From: Mesorhizobium loti
GTDB lineage: Bacteria; Pseudomonadota; Alphaproteobacteria; Rhizobiales; Rhizobiaceae
Direction of reading: 5' to 3'
Length of the DNA: 64,000 bases
Assembly (NCBI RefSeq): GCF_001510895.1
Contig: NZ_LPWA01000079.1
Coordinates: forward strand, 62,001 to 126,000
The notes beneath the pieces are model-generated. The model saw nothing but the letters and a program-made list of their open reading frames with translations. It was not told where the DNA came from and ran no database searches. This document shows, in pieces, positions 46,898 to 56,540 of this stretch (the first letter of the stretch is position 1; every line of letters begins with the position of its first letter). A program made the translations under genes and the position numbers.

Positions 46898-47874
46898 GCG
46901 CCGCGCCCCTCATGGTTGCGGCCCTCATAGTTGCGACGGGGATCGAGCAGCGCTTCCATGACGGCCATGCGCACGGCAACGCCCATCTCGACCTGTTCCT
47001 GGATGACGCTCTGCGGGCCGTCGGCGATCTCCGAGGCGATCTCGACGCCGCGGTTCATCGGACCCGGATGCATGACCAGCGCATCCTCCTTGGCGGCTTT
47101 GAGCTTTTCGGCATCGAGGCCGAAATAGCGGAAATATTCCCGGATCGAAGGCACGAAGGCGCCTTCCATGCGCTCGCGCTGCAGGCGCAGCATCATCACC
47201 ACATCGGCGTCCTTGAGCCCTTCGGCCATCGAGCGCGCCACGATCACGCCCATTCTGTCGATGCCTGCCGGCAGCAGCGTCGAGGGCGCGACGACCCGCA
47301 CCTGCGCGCCGAGCGCATTCAAGAGCATGATGTTGGAGCGGGCGACGCGCGAATGCAGGATATCGCCGCAGATCGCCACGATCAGCTTCGACAGCGGTCC
47401 CTTGGCGCGGCGGATGGTCAGCGCGTCGAGCAGCGCCTGCGTCGGATGCTCATGCGCGCCGTCGCCGGCGTTGACCACCGAGCAGCCGACCTTTTGCGCC
47501 AGCAGCGCTGCTGCTCCCGCCGACTGGTGTCGGATGATCAAAATGTCCGGGCGCATGGCGTTGAGCGTCATGGCGGTGTCGATCAGCGTTTCGCCTTTCT
47601 TCACCGAAGAGCTCGCCACCGACATGTTCATGACGTCGGCGCCAAGACGCTTGCCGGCGAGCTCGAAGGACGATTGCGTGCGGGTCGAGGCCTCGTAGAA
47701 GAGGTTGATCTGGGTGCGGCCGCGCAGCGTCGAGGTCTTCTTTTCCGATTGCCGCGAGATCGCCACGGCCTGGTCGGCGCGATCGAGCAGCAGTTCGATA
47801 TCGGCCGGGGAAAGATCGCGGATGCCCAGAAGATGGCGGTGGGGAAAGAGCGGCAGGGACGAAGCGTCGGTCAT
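46894..47874 (-). CDS. pyrB: Aspartate carbamoyltransferase catalytic subunit
   Basis: A 326-residue ATCase that joins carbamoyl phosphate and aspartate in pyrimidine synthesis. Binding loops are '[19 protein letters not shown]' (carbamoyl phosphate), '[12 protein letters not shown]' and '[12 protein letters not shown]'. The N-terminus has an extra '[19 protein letters not shown]' segment usual in this group. No pyrI is seen; instead the dead dihydroorotase gene follows with a four-base overlap, as in bacteria whose ATCase is a dodecamer with PyrC'. Confidence 0.96.
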   Translation of the reverse strand: MTDASSLPLFPHRHLLGIRDLSPADIELLLDRADQAVAISRQSEKKTSTLRGRTQINLFYEASTRTQSSFELAGKRLGADVMNMSVASSSVKKGETLIDTAMTLNAMRPDILIIRHQSAGAAALLAQKVGCSVVNAGDGAHEHPTQALLDALTIRRAKGPLSKLIVAICGDILHSRVARSNIMLLNALGAQVRVVAPSTLLPAGIDRMGVIVARSMAEGLKDADVVMMLRLQRERMEGAFVPSIREYFRYFGLDAEKLKAAKEDALVMHPGPMNRGVEIASEIADGPQSVIQEQVEMGVAVRMAVMEALLDPRRNYEGRNHEGRGA

Positions 47875-48052
47875 CTCAAGGCGCTGCTATAGGGTGCGGT
47901 CTGAAAAGCCGCAAGCGCCAGCTTTGGATTGCGGGCTTTCTCCCCGGTATTTTCGTTGCGTGGCTTGGGCTATAACGCAGCAAATGGCTTCGGATTCGCG
48001 ACCCGCGGCCTTCAGACAAGTAAGGGCTTTTCTGCCAATTGAAGGATTGGGC

Positions 48053-49681
48053 GTGACCGACGACGTGATCAACCAGCCGCCGCCGCTGACGGGCGGCAAT
48101 GCATGGCGGGGCGATCCGTTGCTCATCCAGCTTGCCGAGCGCTTTTCCGATCCGGTGCGCAAGGACCTCGACGGGCTTGGCCGGTTCGTCATGACGCAGG
48201 AGGCGCAGGAGCTTGCACGCCTCGCCAATACAGACACGCCGAAGCTCAGGACGCATGACCGCCAAGGCCGGCGCATCGATCTGGTCGAGTTCCATCCGGC
48301 CTATCACGCTTTGATGCGCCGCTCGATCGCCGGCGGCCTGCATTCGTCGGTCTGGGAAAACGGTGACGCCGAGATCGGCCGCCGCCATCAGGTGAGGGCG
48401 GCGCGCTTCTATCTGACCGCGGAGCTCGAGACCGGGCATCTCTGTCCCATCACCATGACCAGCGCTTCGCTGGCGGCGCTGATGGCGAGCCCAAAACTGT
48501 TTCGCGAATGGGCGCCGCGCGTGACGACGCGCAAATACGACCAGAGCCAGAAGCCGCCGGTGCAAAAGACCGGGCTGACGCTCGGCATGGGCATGACCGA
48601 GAAGCAGGGCGGCACCGACGTGCGCGCCAACGTCACCAGGGCGGAGCGTACGGGAAGCGGTTTCTATCGGCTCACAGGCCACAAATGGTTCATGTCGGCG
48701 CCGATGTCGGACGCCTTCCTGGTGCTTGCCCAGGCCGCGGAGGGGCTTTCCTGTTTCCTCGTTCCGCGCATCCTGGGGGACGGCTCCGGCAACGGTTTTC
48801 GCTTCCAGCGCCTGAAGGACAAGCTCGGCAACCGCTCCAACGCCTCGTCGGAGGTGGAGTTCGTCAACGCCATCGGCGAGATGGTCGGCGAGCCCGGCGC
48901 CGGCATCAAGACGATCATGGACATGGTGACGCTGACCCGGCTCGACTGCGCCGTCGCCTCCTCGGCGATCATGCGGGCAGGCCTTGCCGAAGCCGTCCAT
49001 CATACCCGGCATCGCCAGGTGTTCGGCACCAATCTGATCGACCAGCCGCTGATGCAGCGGGTGCTGGCCGACATGGCGCTTGACGTCGCCGCGGCGACCG
49101 CGCTGTCCTTCCGCCTGGCGCGCTCCTTCGACGAGGCGGCGAGCGATCGCGGCGAGGCGGCCTTTGCCCGCGCCATGACGCCGGTGGTCAAATACTGGGT
49201 CTGCAAGATCGCGCCGCAGCTGCTCTACGAGGCCATGGAGTGCCTCGGCGGCAACGGTTACGTCGAGGAAGCGCCGCTTGCCCGTTACTATCGCGAAGCT
49301 CCGGTCAATGCGATCTGGGAAGGTTCGGGCAATGTGATGGCGCTGGACGTGCTGCGCGTGCTCGGCCGCGCGCCCGGCCTGTTCGAGGAGGTTCTGGCCG
49401 GCATCGATCGCGACCTCGGCGCAGGCGGGCGCGGCACCATCGGCGTGCTCAACGCGGCCATGCAGGTGGCTTCAACCGATCAGGGCTCGGCCCGCCTGCT
49501 CACCGAGCAGTTGGCGCTGTCGGCGGCGGCGGCGGAACTGCGCCGGCTGGGAGCAGGGCGGATTGCCGACGCCTTCGTCGAGACAAGGCTCGGCGGCCAA
49601 TGGCGCACCACCTACGGCATGCTCGATTCGCGCCATGACGCGCGCATGATCATCGACACGCTCTATCCGCCGCTGACCTGA
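48053..49681 (+). CDS. aidB: AidB-like acyl-CoA dehydrogenase
   Basis: A 542-residue flavoprotein of the acyl-CoA dehydrogenase superfamily, AidB branch (same length as E. coli AidB). Marks are 'INQPPPLTGGNAWRGDPLL' near the start, 'GMGMTEKQGGTDVRANVT' near residue 180, 'TGHKWFMSAPMSDAFLV' and 'ECLGGNGYVEE'. AidB is a DNA-associated protein induced by alkylating agents; its exact role is debated. I chose GTG at 48053 because AAGGA lies seven bases upstream and homologues begin here; an ATG at 47984 is the alternative. Confidence 0.85.
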   Translation: MTDDVINQPPPLTGGNAWRGDPLLIQLAERFSDPVRKDLDGLGRFVMTQEAQELARLANTDTPKLRTHDRQGRRIDLVEFHPAYHALMRRSIAGGLHSSVWENGDAEIGRRHQVRAARFYLTAELETGHLCPITMTSASLAALMASPKLFREWAPRVTTRKYDQSQKPPVQKTGLTLGMGMTEKQGGTDVRANVTRAERTGSGFYRLTGHKWFMSAPMSDAFLVLAQAAEGLSCFLVPRILGDGSGNGFRFQRLKDKLGNRSNASSEVEFVNAIGEMVGEPGAGIKTIMDMVTLTRLDCAVASSAIMRAGLAEAVHHTRHRQVFGTNLIDQPLMQRVLADMALDVAAATALSFRLARSFDEAASDRGEAAFARAMTPVVKYWVCKIAPQLLYEAMECLGGNGYVEEAPLARYYREAPVNAIWEGSGNVMALDVLRVLGRAPGLFEEVLAGIDRDLGAGGRGTIGVLNAAMQVASTDQGSARLLTEQLALSAAAAELRRLGAGRIADAFVETRLGGQWRTTYGMLDSRHDARMIIDTLYPPLT

Positions 49682-49837
49682 ACAGGCCCTGAAACGCGGT
49701 CCATCGCTGGCCTGTGGACGACTGTTAACCTTAACGAATGGTTTCCGTTGCGGGGAGCCTCCGCAGAGCCCACTCTGCCCACCGGAGTAGGGAAGTGTTA
49801 ACCATGAGCATTTCGTGCTCCGCCAGGCAGGAAGCGC

Positions 49838-50397
49838 ATGCGGCACGTGTTGACATCATTTCTGGCCTTGCACTGGGCGGTCGTTTTCGCCCTGCTGGCC
49901 TATATCTGCATGGATGGAAACCGCGGCATCGCGTCGGCGCTCGGCGTGCTTGGCGTATCGGTGCAAGGCAGCCGTTTCCCAGGCTCGAACACGCCGTCGT
50001 CGTGGCGCCGCTCTCGGTCGCGCTGCTGATCGTGGCGCTGCTGTTCTGCTGGGCTTTCGTCGAAACGCTGCTCAACATCGCGACCAGACCGGATGCCGGC
50101 GATGCAGTGGTGCGGATCGCCTTCATCTCAGCCTCTTTCCTGCTGTCGATCATCCTCGTCGGCGGCGCCGCGCAAGGGATCAACGGGCTGTTCATGGTGG
50201 TCGCCATCCAGATGACGGCGCTGCTCGCCTCCTATGTCGCAGTACTTGCCGAGCGACGCTCGGCTCTCGCCGCCATGACCTTGCATGAGGCCGACGCTCG
50301 CCTGACCGCTCATCGCTTGGCGACTGGCGCAGCGCACAGCTCGCTCCTTTCCCGCATCTCCAGCCGGCCGGAAACCAGACCTGGAGGTCGCCGCTGA
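49838..50397 (+). CDS. Four-helix membrane protein, with an apparent frameshift
   Basis: The frame begins MRHVLTSFLALHWAVVFALL with a good GGCAGGAAG site and runs as one membrane helix to about codon 48, where it drifts into Arg/Ser-rich nonsense. One base earlier a second frame continues 'LEHAVVVAPLSVALLIVALLF', two more helices and 'IQMTALLASYVAVLAERRSA' to the stop at 50397. One missing base near 49980 (probably a C of TTCCCAGG) joins the parts into a 186-residue protein. No family is recognised. Its stop overlaps the DUF6105 ATG. Confidence 0.65.
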
Positions 50398-50738
50398 TGC
50401 GCGCTCTATTCGTATTCTGGGCGGCTCCGCTGGTCCTGTTCTGGGGCTGGTTCTTCCTGTCGCTCAACGACATGAATTTCGGCTATGTGATGCTGAGCCG
50501 CCAGCTGCACGACCTGGTCTTCCAGCTCTACGGCCAGATGCTCGGCATCGATCCGATGATCATCCCGGGCATGGTGGCGCGGGCCTGCGTGTTCGACAGT
50601 TTCCTGCTTGCCGGACTGGTGGCGTTCCGCCGCCGGCGCCAGATCGCCGAATGGATCAGACGGCGGCGAGAGGGGCCTATCGGTCCAGAGAGGCTTGGCC
50701 GAGCGACTGAAGCCGGTCCAACGCTCCCTGCAGAATAA
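50397..50738 (+). CDS. DUF6105-family small membrane protein
   Basis: A 113-residue protein with two membrane helices. '[40 protein letters not shown]' (read in parts) is the DUF6105 pattern, and '[27 protein letters not shown]' closes the fold. Function unknown. The ATG overlaps the stop of the preceding membrane gene, so the two are coupled. Its last 62 bases overlap the convergent ruvX end, so the C-terminal tail after about residue 95 may not be conserved. Confidence 0.75.
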   Translation: MRALFVFWAAPLVLFWGWFFLSLNDMNFGYVMLSRQLHDLVFQLYGQMLGIDPMIIPGMVARACVFDSFLLAGLVAFRRRRQIAEWIRRRREGPIGPERLGRATEAGPTLPAE

Positions 50739-51162
50739 AGGCTGCCGCCGCCGAATCGATCTTGCCGGCGCGCTTCTTGCGCGAGAAATCCATCTCGATC
50801 AGCGTCCGCTCCGCGGCGACCGTCGACAGCCGCTCGTCCCACAGCACGAAGGGCAGGTCGGACAAGGTCGCCATGTTGCGCGCGAAGGCACGGGATTTTT
50901 GCGCGCGCGGGCCTTCCGACCCGTCCATGTTGACGGGAAGGCCGAGCACGATCGCGCCGACATTGTCCTTCTCGAGCTGAGCCAGCAACTGGGCTGCATC
51001 AGCCGAGAACTTCTTGCGCAGGATGACCGGGCGCGGATGGGCAAAGGACAGGCCACGGTCGGACACGGCCACGCCGATCGTCTTGTCGCCCAGATCGAGG
51101 CCGGCGAGCGTGCGGCCGCCCGCGAGCCGTGGAGGCAATTCCTCAATGCCGATGATGCTCAA
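50677..51162 (-). CDS. ruvX: Holliday junction resolvase-like RuvX/YqgF
   Basis: A 161-residue RNase H-fold protein with the first catalytic Asp in '[16 protein letters not shown]', a Glu-containing middle strand '[15 protein letters not shown]' and '[19 protein letters not shown]' plus '[15 protein letters not shown]' at the end. YqgF proteins process ribosomal RNA 5' ends and may resolve junctions. It converges with the DUF6105 gene and is divergent from the metallohydrolase gene. Confidence 0.92.
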   Translation of the reverse strand: MSIIGIEELPPRLAGGRTLAGLDLGDKTIGVAVSDRGLSFAHPRPVILRKKFSADAAQLLAQLEKDNVGAIVLGLPVNMDGSEGPRAQKSRAFARNMATLSDLPFVLWDERLSTVAAERTLIEMDFSRKKRAGKIDSAAAAFILQGALDRLQSLGQASLDR

Positions 51163-51269
51163 CAGCCTCCCCTGATCTTTCGCTGCGCGGCTTTTTGATA
51201 GGCTACCGGACTTTCAATTTGCCGTCGGCGTTCTATCCTTTGATAACGGGAAAATCGAGGAACGCATTC

Positions 51270-51977
51270 ATGAAACTGACCTGGTACGGACATTCGGCAT
51301 TCCGCATCGAAACCAAGGACGCCAACATCTTCATCGACCCGTATCTGGTCGGCAATCCGTCCTGGACGGGTGGCTGGGAAGGGCCGGCGGAAGGGGTGAC
51401 GCATGTTTTGCTGACCCATGGCCACAACGACCATGTCAGCGGCGCGATCGAGGTGCTGAAGAAGAGCGGCGCCATGCTGGTCGCCAATTTCGAGATCTGC
51501 ATGTATCTCGTCGGCCAGGGCGTCAGCGACAAGAAGATCAACCCGGGCAATATCGGCGGCACGGTCGATTGCGGCCCCTTCACCACCACCTTCGTCCAGG
51601 CGCTGCATTCTTCCTCGTTCGGCGGCCAGGGCGGCACCAACACCTATCTCGGCAACCCGGGCGGGCTCGTGCTGCATTTCCCGCAGGACAAGACGCTCTA
51701 CCACATGGGCGACACCGACATCTTCTCCGATATGGGGCTGACCAACGAATTGCATGAGCCGAAGATCGGCATCGTGCCGATCGGCGACCGCTTCACCATG
51801 GGCGGCGCGGTGGCGGCCCTTGCCTGCCGGCGCTTTTTCAGCTTCGATACGGTCGTTCCCTGCCATTTCGGCACCTTTCCGATCATCGACCAGACTGCCG
51901 ACAAATTTGTGGCCGGGATGGAAGGATCAGGGGTCAAGGTGGCGCTGCCCGAGATCGGCAAAGCAATTACCATCTAG
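51270..51977 (+). CDS. UPF0173 metal-dependent hydrolase
   Basis: A 235-residue metallo-beta-lactamase-fold protein starting [18 protein letters not shown]. The metal motif is HGHNDH in '[20 protein letters not shown]', with further ligands in '[11 protein letters not shown]', '[12 protein letters not shown]' and 'VPCHFGTFP'. UPF0173 enzymes are thought to cleave N-acyl or phosphodiester bonds, but no physiological substrate is proven. The ATG at 51270 follows a weak GAGGAA site and matches family starts. Confidence 0.92.
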   Translation: MKLTWYGHSAFRIETKDANIFIDPYLVGNPSWTGGWEGPAEGVTHVLLTHGHNDHVSGAIEVLKKSGAMLVANFEICMYLVGQGVSDKKINPGNIGGTVDCGPFTTTFVQALHSSSFGGQGGTNTYLGNPGGLVLHFPQDKTLYHMGDTDIFSDMGLTNELHEPKIGIVPIGDRFTMGGAVAALACRRFFSFDTVVPCHFGTFPIIDQTADKFVAGMEGSGVKVALPEIGKAITI

Positions 51978-52007
51978 GGCGTTCCGTTCGGATACTGGAA
52001 TTAAATC

Positions 52008-52421
52008 ATGGCCTTGAGGCGGACTCTTTGTGTTTCGATGCTGGTTACGGCGACGCCCGCACCGGCGGCGGACGATTTTATTGAGGGCGTCTACCTGCAA
52101 TCGGAGGAGCTCTGCGCGCAGGCCAAGAAGGACACGCTGCAGACCGTCATCGACGCCGGCAACATCGTGTTGTCGGCCGACGGTTTGCAAGGGGTCGAAT
52201 ACAATTGCGAGTTCCTTCAGATCAGCAAGGCACACGGCGCTACGAGCTGGGCGGTAACCGCGATCTGCCAGGAACCGGGTTATGACTTCCCGGATGTGCT
52301 TTCGGTCACCCAGTTGAGTCCAAAGCAGATCGATCTCGTCTCGGTCCGGCCGGCGGATAGCGAGCAAGCCGGCAACAGCGGCAGCTACTATCATTGCGAA
52401 GGCGTGGCACTGCCTCAGTAA
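52008..52421 (+). CDS. Exported hypothetical protein with four Cys
   Basis: A 137-residue protein with a short, Ala/Pro-rich leader (MALRRTLCVSMLVTATPAPA) that may be a signal peptide cleaved after PAA. The mature part has four Cys (in EELCAQ, EYNCEF, TAICQE and YYHCEG), well placed for two disulfides in the periplasm. 'IVLSADGLQGVEYNCEF' and 'LSVTQLSPKQIDLVSVRP' look like beta strands. No named family is recognised. It lies between the metallohydrolase and gatC. Confidence 0.65.
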   Translation: MALRRTLCVSMLVTATPAPAADDFIEGVYLQSEELCAQAKKDTLQTVIDAGNIVLSADGLQGVEYNCEFLQISKAHGATSWAVTAICQEPGYDFPDVLSVTQLSPKQIDLVSVRPADSEQAGNSGSYYHCEGVALPQ

Positions 52422-52526
52422 GCGCCGAGTGGGCGACTGCGTGCTGATCGGGCCGCCACATGATCGATGTTGCGCCGCAAGCGTCGCGCCGCTATAGCCC
52501 GCACTGGTTTTCCCGAGGCGATAGAT

Positions 52527-52814
52527 ATGTCCGTTGATCTTCAGACCGTGAAGCGCGTTGCTCACCTTGCCCGCATCGCGGTGAGCGAGGCGGATGCCGA
52601 ACGCATGACCGGCGAACTGAACGCCATCCTCGGCTTCGTCGAGCAACTGAACGAGGTCGACGTCTCGGGCGTCGAGCCGATGACCTCGGTCACGCCGATG
52701 GAGATGAAGGAGCGGGAGGATGTCGTCACCGACGGCAGCAAGGCGGCCGACATCGTCGCCAACGCGCCGGCGACCGAAGAAAACTTCTTCCTCGTCCCCA
52801 AGGTCGTGGAGTAA
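52527..52814 (+). CDS. gatC: Asp/Glu-tRNA(Asn/Gln) amidotransferase subunit C
   Basis: A 95-residue GatC that clamps GatA and GatB. It begins [20 protein letters not shown] and shows '[20 protein letters not shown]' and '[18 protein letters not shown]', with the C-terminal '[13 protein letters not shown]' that inserts into GatA. The complex turns Glu-tRNA(Gln) or Asp-tRNA(Asn) into the amidated form. A GNAT gene separates it from gatA; gatB is not in this window. Confidence 0.95.
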   Translation: MSVDLQTVKRVAHLARIAVSEADAERMTGELNAILGFVEQLNEVDVSGVEPMTSVTPMEMKEREDVVTDGSKAADIVANAPATEENFFLVPKVVE

Positions 52815-52817
52815 AGC

Positions 52818-53276
52818 GTGGCCATCGAGATCGCCGTCGAGACGCCCTTGCAGGACGACGTGCGCGTGCTGGTCGCGGAGCTCAACGCCGCGCTGCTCGA
52901 ACTGACGCCGCCGGAGCATTGCTATCACCTGACCGTCGAGCAGATGGCCGGCAAGGACACGACCGTGTTCATTGCCCGCGACGGCGGCTTTGCCGTCGGC
53001 TGCGGCGCGCTGAAGCGTCACGACGAGGCGATCGGCGAGGTGAAGCGCATGTACACGCGGCCCTCGCATCGCGGTCAAAAGATCGGCGCGCAAATCGTCG
53101 CGCGGGTCGAGTCGCTGGCGCGGCAGGAAGGGCTGAAACGCCTGGTTCTCGAAACCGGCGACCGCCACCCCGCCGCCTGGACCGTCTATGAACGCGCCGG
53201 TTTTTCGCGTTGCGGCCCGGTGCTGGACTATCCCGACTCCGAATGGTCGGTGTTTTACGAAAAGAGCCTTGCCTGA
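52818..53276 (+). CDS. GNAT N-acetyltransferase inserted between gatC and gatA
   Basis: A 152-residue GNAT enzyme starting at GTG (52818), three bases after the gatC stop. The acetyl-CoA site is '[20 protein letters not shown]' (RxxGxG/A type, with R-G-Q-K-I-G), preceded by '[17 protein letters not shown]', and '[19 protein letters not shown]' is the C-terminal motif. Substrate unknown. Its TGA shares one base with the gatA ATG, so all three genes are coupled. Confidence 0.9.
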   Translation: MAIEIAVETPLQDDVRVLVAELNAALLELTPPEHCYHLTVEQMAGKDTTVFIARDGGFAVGCGALKRHDEAIGEVKRMYTRPSHRGQKIGAQIVARVESLARQEGLKRLVLETGDRHPAAWTVYERAGFSRCGPVLDYPDSEWSVFYEKSLA

Positions 53277-54841
53277 TGAGCGACCTCACGCATCTCACCA
53301 TTTCCGAGGCCCGCGCCAAGCTGCGCGGCAAGGAGATCTCTGCTGCCGAGATCACCGAGGCCTATCTCTCGGCGATCGAGCGCGCCAATCCGGTGCTCAA
53401 TGCCTATATCGCGGTGACCGCCGACAAGGCGCGCGACATGGCCAGGGCCTCCGACGCCAAGCTCGCAAAAGGCGAGGGCGGCGCGCTGGAAGGCATTCCG
53501 CTCGGCATCAAGGACCTGTTTGCAACCGAAGGCATTCATACCCAGGCCTGCAGCCATGTGCTGGACGGCTTCAAGCCGCGCTACGAATCGACCGTGACTG
53601 CCAATCTCTGGGCCGACGGGGCCGTGATGCTCGGCAAACTCAACATGGACGAGTTCGCCATGGGCTCCTCCAACGAGACCTCCTATTACGGCCCGGTCAT
53701 CAATCCGTGGCGGCGCTCGCGCCTCGACACGGTCGTGATGCCGACAACGCATCAGGGCGACGGCGGCTTTGTCTCGGCTGGCGGCGCCAAGACCGCGCGC
53801 ACTCTGGATAACGCCCAGCTCGTCCCTGGCGGCTCCTCCGGCGGATCGGCCTCGGCCGTTGCGGCCTTCCTCTGCGCCGGCGCGACGGCAACCGACACCG
53901 GCGGCTCGATCCGGCAGCCCGCCGCCTTCACCGGCACGGTCGGCATCAAGCCGACCTATGGCCGCTGCTCGCGCTGGGGCGTGGTCGCCTTCGCTTCCTC
54001 GCTCGACCAGGCCGGTCCGATCGCGCGCGACGTGCGCGACGCCGCGATCCTGCTGAAGTCGATGGCTTCCGCCGACCCGAAGGACACGACATCGGTCGAC
54101 CGGCCGGTGCCGGATTACGAAGCGGCGATCGGCAAGCCGATCAAGGGCATGAAGGTCGGCATTCCGAAGGAATACCGCGTCGATGGCATGCCGGAAGATA
54201 TCGAGGCGCTGTGGCAGCAGGGCATTGCCTGGCTGAAGGACGCCGGCGCCGAGATCGTCGACATCACGCTGCCGCACACCAAATACGCGCTGCCGGCCTA
54301 CTATATCGTGGCGCCGGCCGAAGCCTCGTCCAACCTGGCGCGCTATGACGGCGTGCGCTACGGGTTGCGCGTGCCCGGCAAGGACATCGTCGACATGTAC
54401 GAGAAGACGCGCGCCGCCGGCTTCGGCCGCGAGGTCAAGCGCCGCATCATGATCGGGACCTATGTGCTGTCGGCCGGCTATTATGACGCTTACTATTTGC
54501 AGGCGCAGAAGGTGCGCACGCTGATCAAGCGCGACTTCGAGAACGTCTTTGCCGCCGGTGTCGACGTCATCCTGACGCCGGCAACGCCGTCGGCCGCCTT
54601 CGGCGTGGCAGACGAGGACATGAACTCCGATCCGGTGAAAATGTACCTCAACGACATCTTCACCGTGACGGTGAACATGGCCGGCCTGCCGGGCATCTCG
54701 GTGCCCGCCGGCCTCGACGGCAAGGGCCTGCCGCTCGGCCTGCAGCTCATCGGCCGTCCGTTCGACGAGGAGACGCTGTTCCAGACCGCTCATGTCATCG
54801 AACAGGCGGCGGGCAAATTTCAGCCGGAAAAGTGGTGGTAG
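53276..54841 (+). CDS. gatA: Asp/Glu-tRNA amidotransferase subunit A, with an extra 30-residue loop
   Basis: A 521-residue amidase-signature enzyme that frees ammonia from glutamine for GatB. The triad is Lys79 ('[10 protein letters not shown]'), cis-Ser187 ('[10 protein letters not shown]') and Ser211 ('DTGGSIRQP'). In most GatA proteins Lys and cis-Ser are about 75 residues apart; here they are 108 apart. The excess is a segment of about 30 residues (roughly 148-178, [13 protein letters not shown]...AKTARTLD) just before the glycine-rich loop. The insertion is in frame and the rest is normal, so the enzyme should be active. Confidence 0.96.
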   Translation: MSDLTHLTISEARAKLRGKEISAAEITEAYLSAIERANPVLNAYIAVTADKARDMARASDAKLAKGEGGALEGIPLGIKDLFATEGIHTQACSHVLDGFKPRYESTVTANLWADGAVMLGKLNMDEFAMGSSNETSYYGPVINPWRRSRLDTVVMPTTHQGDGGFVSAGGAKTARTLDNAQLVPGGSSGGSASAVAAFLCAGATATDTGGSIRQPAAFTGTVGIKPTYGRCSRWGVVAFASSLDQAGPIARDVRDAAILLKSMASADPKDTTSVDRPVPDYEAAIGKPIKGMKVGIPKEYRVDGMPEDIEALWQQGIAWLKDAGAEIVDITLPHTKYALPAYYIVAPAEASSNLARYDGVRYGLRVPGKDIVDMYEKTRAAGFGREVKRRIMIGTYVLSAGYYDAYYLQAQKVRTLIKRDFENVFAAGVDVILTPATPSAAFGVADEDMNSDPVKMYLNDIFTVTVNMAGLPGISVPAGLDGKGLPLGLQLIGRPFDEETLFQTAHVIEQAAGKFQPEKWW

Positions 54842-54844
54842 CGT

Positions 54845-54875
54845 CATCCCTCATCTAAAAAAGGGGTGAGGGATG
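54845..54875 (+). promoter_or_regulatory. Hairpin covering the ydcF-like start site
   Basis: CATCCCTCA (54845-54853) pairs with TGAGGGATG (54867-54875) around 13 bases. The right arm holds the ATG of the next gene and part of its GGGG-TGAGGG ribosome site, so the stem could hide the start site; followed by TTTT it could also end the gatA transcript. Confidence 0.5.
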
Positions 54876-55670
54876 TTTTACTATCTTTCCAAGATTGCCT
54901 GGTCCTTCGTCCAGCCGCTCAACCTGGCGATTTTCCTTTTGCTTGCCGGCTTGCTGGCGGCGCTCTTCGGTCGCCGGAGGCTCGCTGCCACCGGCAGCGT
55001 GCTCGCCTTTATGATTCTCGCCCTTTCGGCCTGGACCTCGCTCGGGGCGATGATGCTCAATCCATTGGAAGAGCGCTTCCCCAAGCCGCCGCTGCCGGAA
55101 AAGGTCGACGGCATCGTCGTGCTCGGCGGCGGCTTCGAGGGCGCCATCAACCTTTCGCGCGGCGGGTATGAGCTGAACAGCGGCGGCGACCGCATGGTGG
55201 AGACCGCGATCCTCGCCAGGCGCTTCCCGCAGGCGAAAGTGGTCGTGTCCGGCGGCAATGGTGAACTTTTCCTCGACGGTGAGGGCGATGCCGACACCGC
55301 GCCGCGCCTGCTCGGTGCCTTGGGCGTTTCGGCCGATCGTCTCGTCCTCGAGAACAAGTCCCGTAACACCTATGAGAATGCCGTCTTCTCCCGCCGGCTG
55401 GTCGAACCGAAGCCGGGCGAGACCTGGCTGCTGGTGACCTCGGCCTTCCATATGCCGCGCGCCAAGGCGCTGTTCGACAAGGCAGGTTTTCCGACACTTC
55501 CCTGGCCGGTCGACTACCGAACCTCGGGCCGCGAAGGCATCGGCCTCTACCGCGACAACCCGGCCGACGCGCTGCAGGCGACCACGACGGCGATCCGCGA
55601 ATGGATCGGGCTCTTCGCCTACTGGCTGTCGGGCCGGATCGATGAGCCTTTCCCGGCGCCGGGCGGCTGA
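54873..55670 (+). CDS. YdcF-like (DUF218) membrane-anchored protein
   Basis: A 265-residue protein with two N-terminal membrane helices (MFYYLSKIAWSFVQPLNLAI and an Ala/Leu helix near 45) and a DUF218 domain: 'DGIVVLGGGFEGAINLSRGG', 'KVVVSGGNGELFLDGEGDAD', 'ENKSRNTYENAVFSRRL' and 'WLLVTSAFHMPRAKALF'. DUF218 proteins (ElyC/SanA type) act in envelope or lipid carrier metabolism. The last 52 bases overlap the convergent DUF599 gene. Confidence 0.88.
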   Translation: MFYYLSKIAWSFVQPLNLAIFLLLAGLLAALFGRRRLAATGSVLAFMILALSAWTSLGAMMLNPLEERFPKPPLPEKVDGIVVLGGGFEGAINLSRGGYELNSGGDRMVETAILARRFPQAKVVVSGGNGELFLDGEGDADTAPRLLGALGVSADRLVLENKSRNTYENAVFSRRLVEPKPGETWLLVTSAFHMPRAKALFDKAGFPTLPWPVDYRTSGREGIGLYRDNPADALQATTTAIREWIGLFAYWLSGRIDEPFPAPGG

Positions 55671-56362
55671 CCGAGCACCGCTTGCCTTGCCGCCGAGAAG
55701 AATTGGCGGCGCACCAGCACCGCCAGCAGCACGAGCGTTGAGATCACGAAGACAACCGGGTCGACGAACCAGCCGAGATAGCCAATCGAGAAGAAGACGG
55801 CGCGCAGGCCGGAATTGAAGTGCTTGCCGGCAAGCACGTTCATGCGCGTCGCACGCCAGACCGCGGTTTCGCTGATCGGGTTGCGCGAGGCCGCTCCATG
55901 CGGGATCGGCACGGCGCCGATCAGGATCGAGCAATAGTTGAACAGCCGGTAGGCCCAGCCGAATTTGAAGAAAGCGAACGCCAGGATCAGCACCAGGCCG
56001 AAGACCTTGGTCTGGAAGGCCTCGCGCGACGACGCCGCGCCGAAAGGCAGGTCGGCCAGCACCTGGAGCACGCGGTCGGATGCGCCGAGCAGGGCAAAGC
56101 AGCCGCCGAGCGCGATCAGCGAGCTCGAGGCAAAGAAGGCGGTGCCTTGCTGCAGGCCGGTCATGATGGCGGTGTCGACGATGCGCACCTCGCGCTCGGC
56201 CATGTTACGCATCCAGGCCTCGCGCTGGGCGTTCATAGCGGTCGTCAGCGAGACGCGGCTGACGAGCTTACCGTCCGAGGCCAGCGTGTGCAGCACCCAG
56301 ACGACCAGGAAGAACGCCAGCGTCGCCAAATCGGCTGCAGAAAGATGGAGGGAATCGCCCAT
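55619..56362 (-). CDS. DUF599 membrane protein
   Basis: A 247-residue protein with about four hydrophobic helices, fitting DUF599: 'FFLVVWVLHTLASDG' near the start, 'NAQREAWMRNMAEREVRIVD' near 43, 'FAFFKFGWAYRLFNYCSILI' near 130 and 'AGKHFNSGLRAVFFSIGYLG' near 185. The family has no known function. It converges on the ydcF-like gene and is divergent from sdaA. Confidence 0.88.
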   Translation of the reverse strand: MGDSLHLSAADLATLAFFLVVWVLHTLASDGKLVSRVSLTTAMNAQREAWMRNMAEREVRIVDTAIMTGLQQGTAFFASSSLIALGGCFALLGASDRVLQVLADLPFGAASSREAFQTKVFGLVLILAFAFFKFGWAYRLFNYCSILIGAVPIPHGAASRNPISETAVWRATRMNVLAGKHFNSGLRAVFFSIGYLGWFVDPVVFVISTLVLLAVLVRRQFFSAARQAVLGQPPGAGKGSSIRPDSQ

Positions 56363-56540
56363 ATGTCCCTTCTACCACAGGCCGGGCGGGCGCTTCGACG
56401 GTCGAGGAGCCGCCCCGGGACGATGTCGCTGCCGGAGCAGACAAGGTCGGCAGACGCCGAGCCGCGACATGCAAAAGAGCGGAAACATCACAGGAATTCC
56501 TATATGTAGGTTTTAGGCGGCCTCTCGGAGACAACGGCGC

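Noticed and set aside
50677..50738. Overlap of DUF6105 and ruvX as a sign of another frameshift
   Set aside because: Both frames are otherwise intact, and a convergent overlap of 62 bases only affects the DUF6105 tail.
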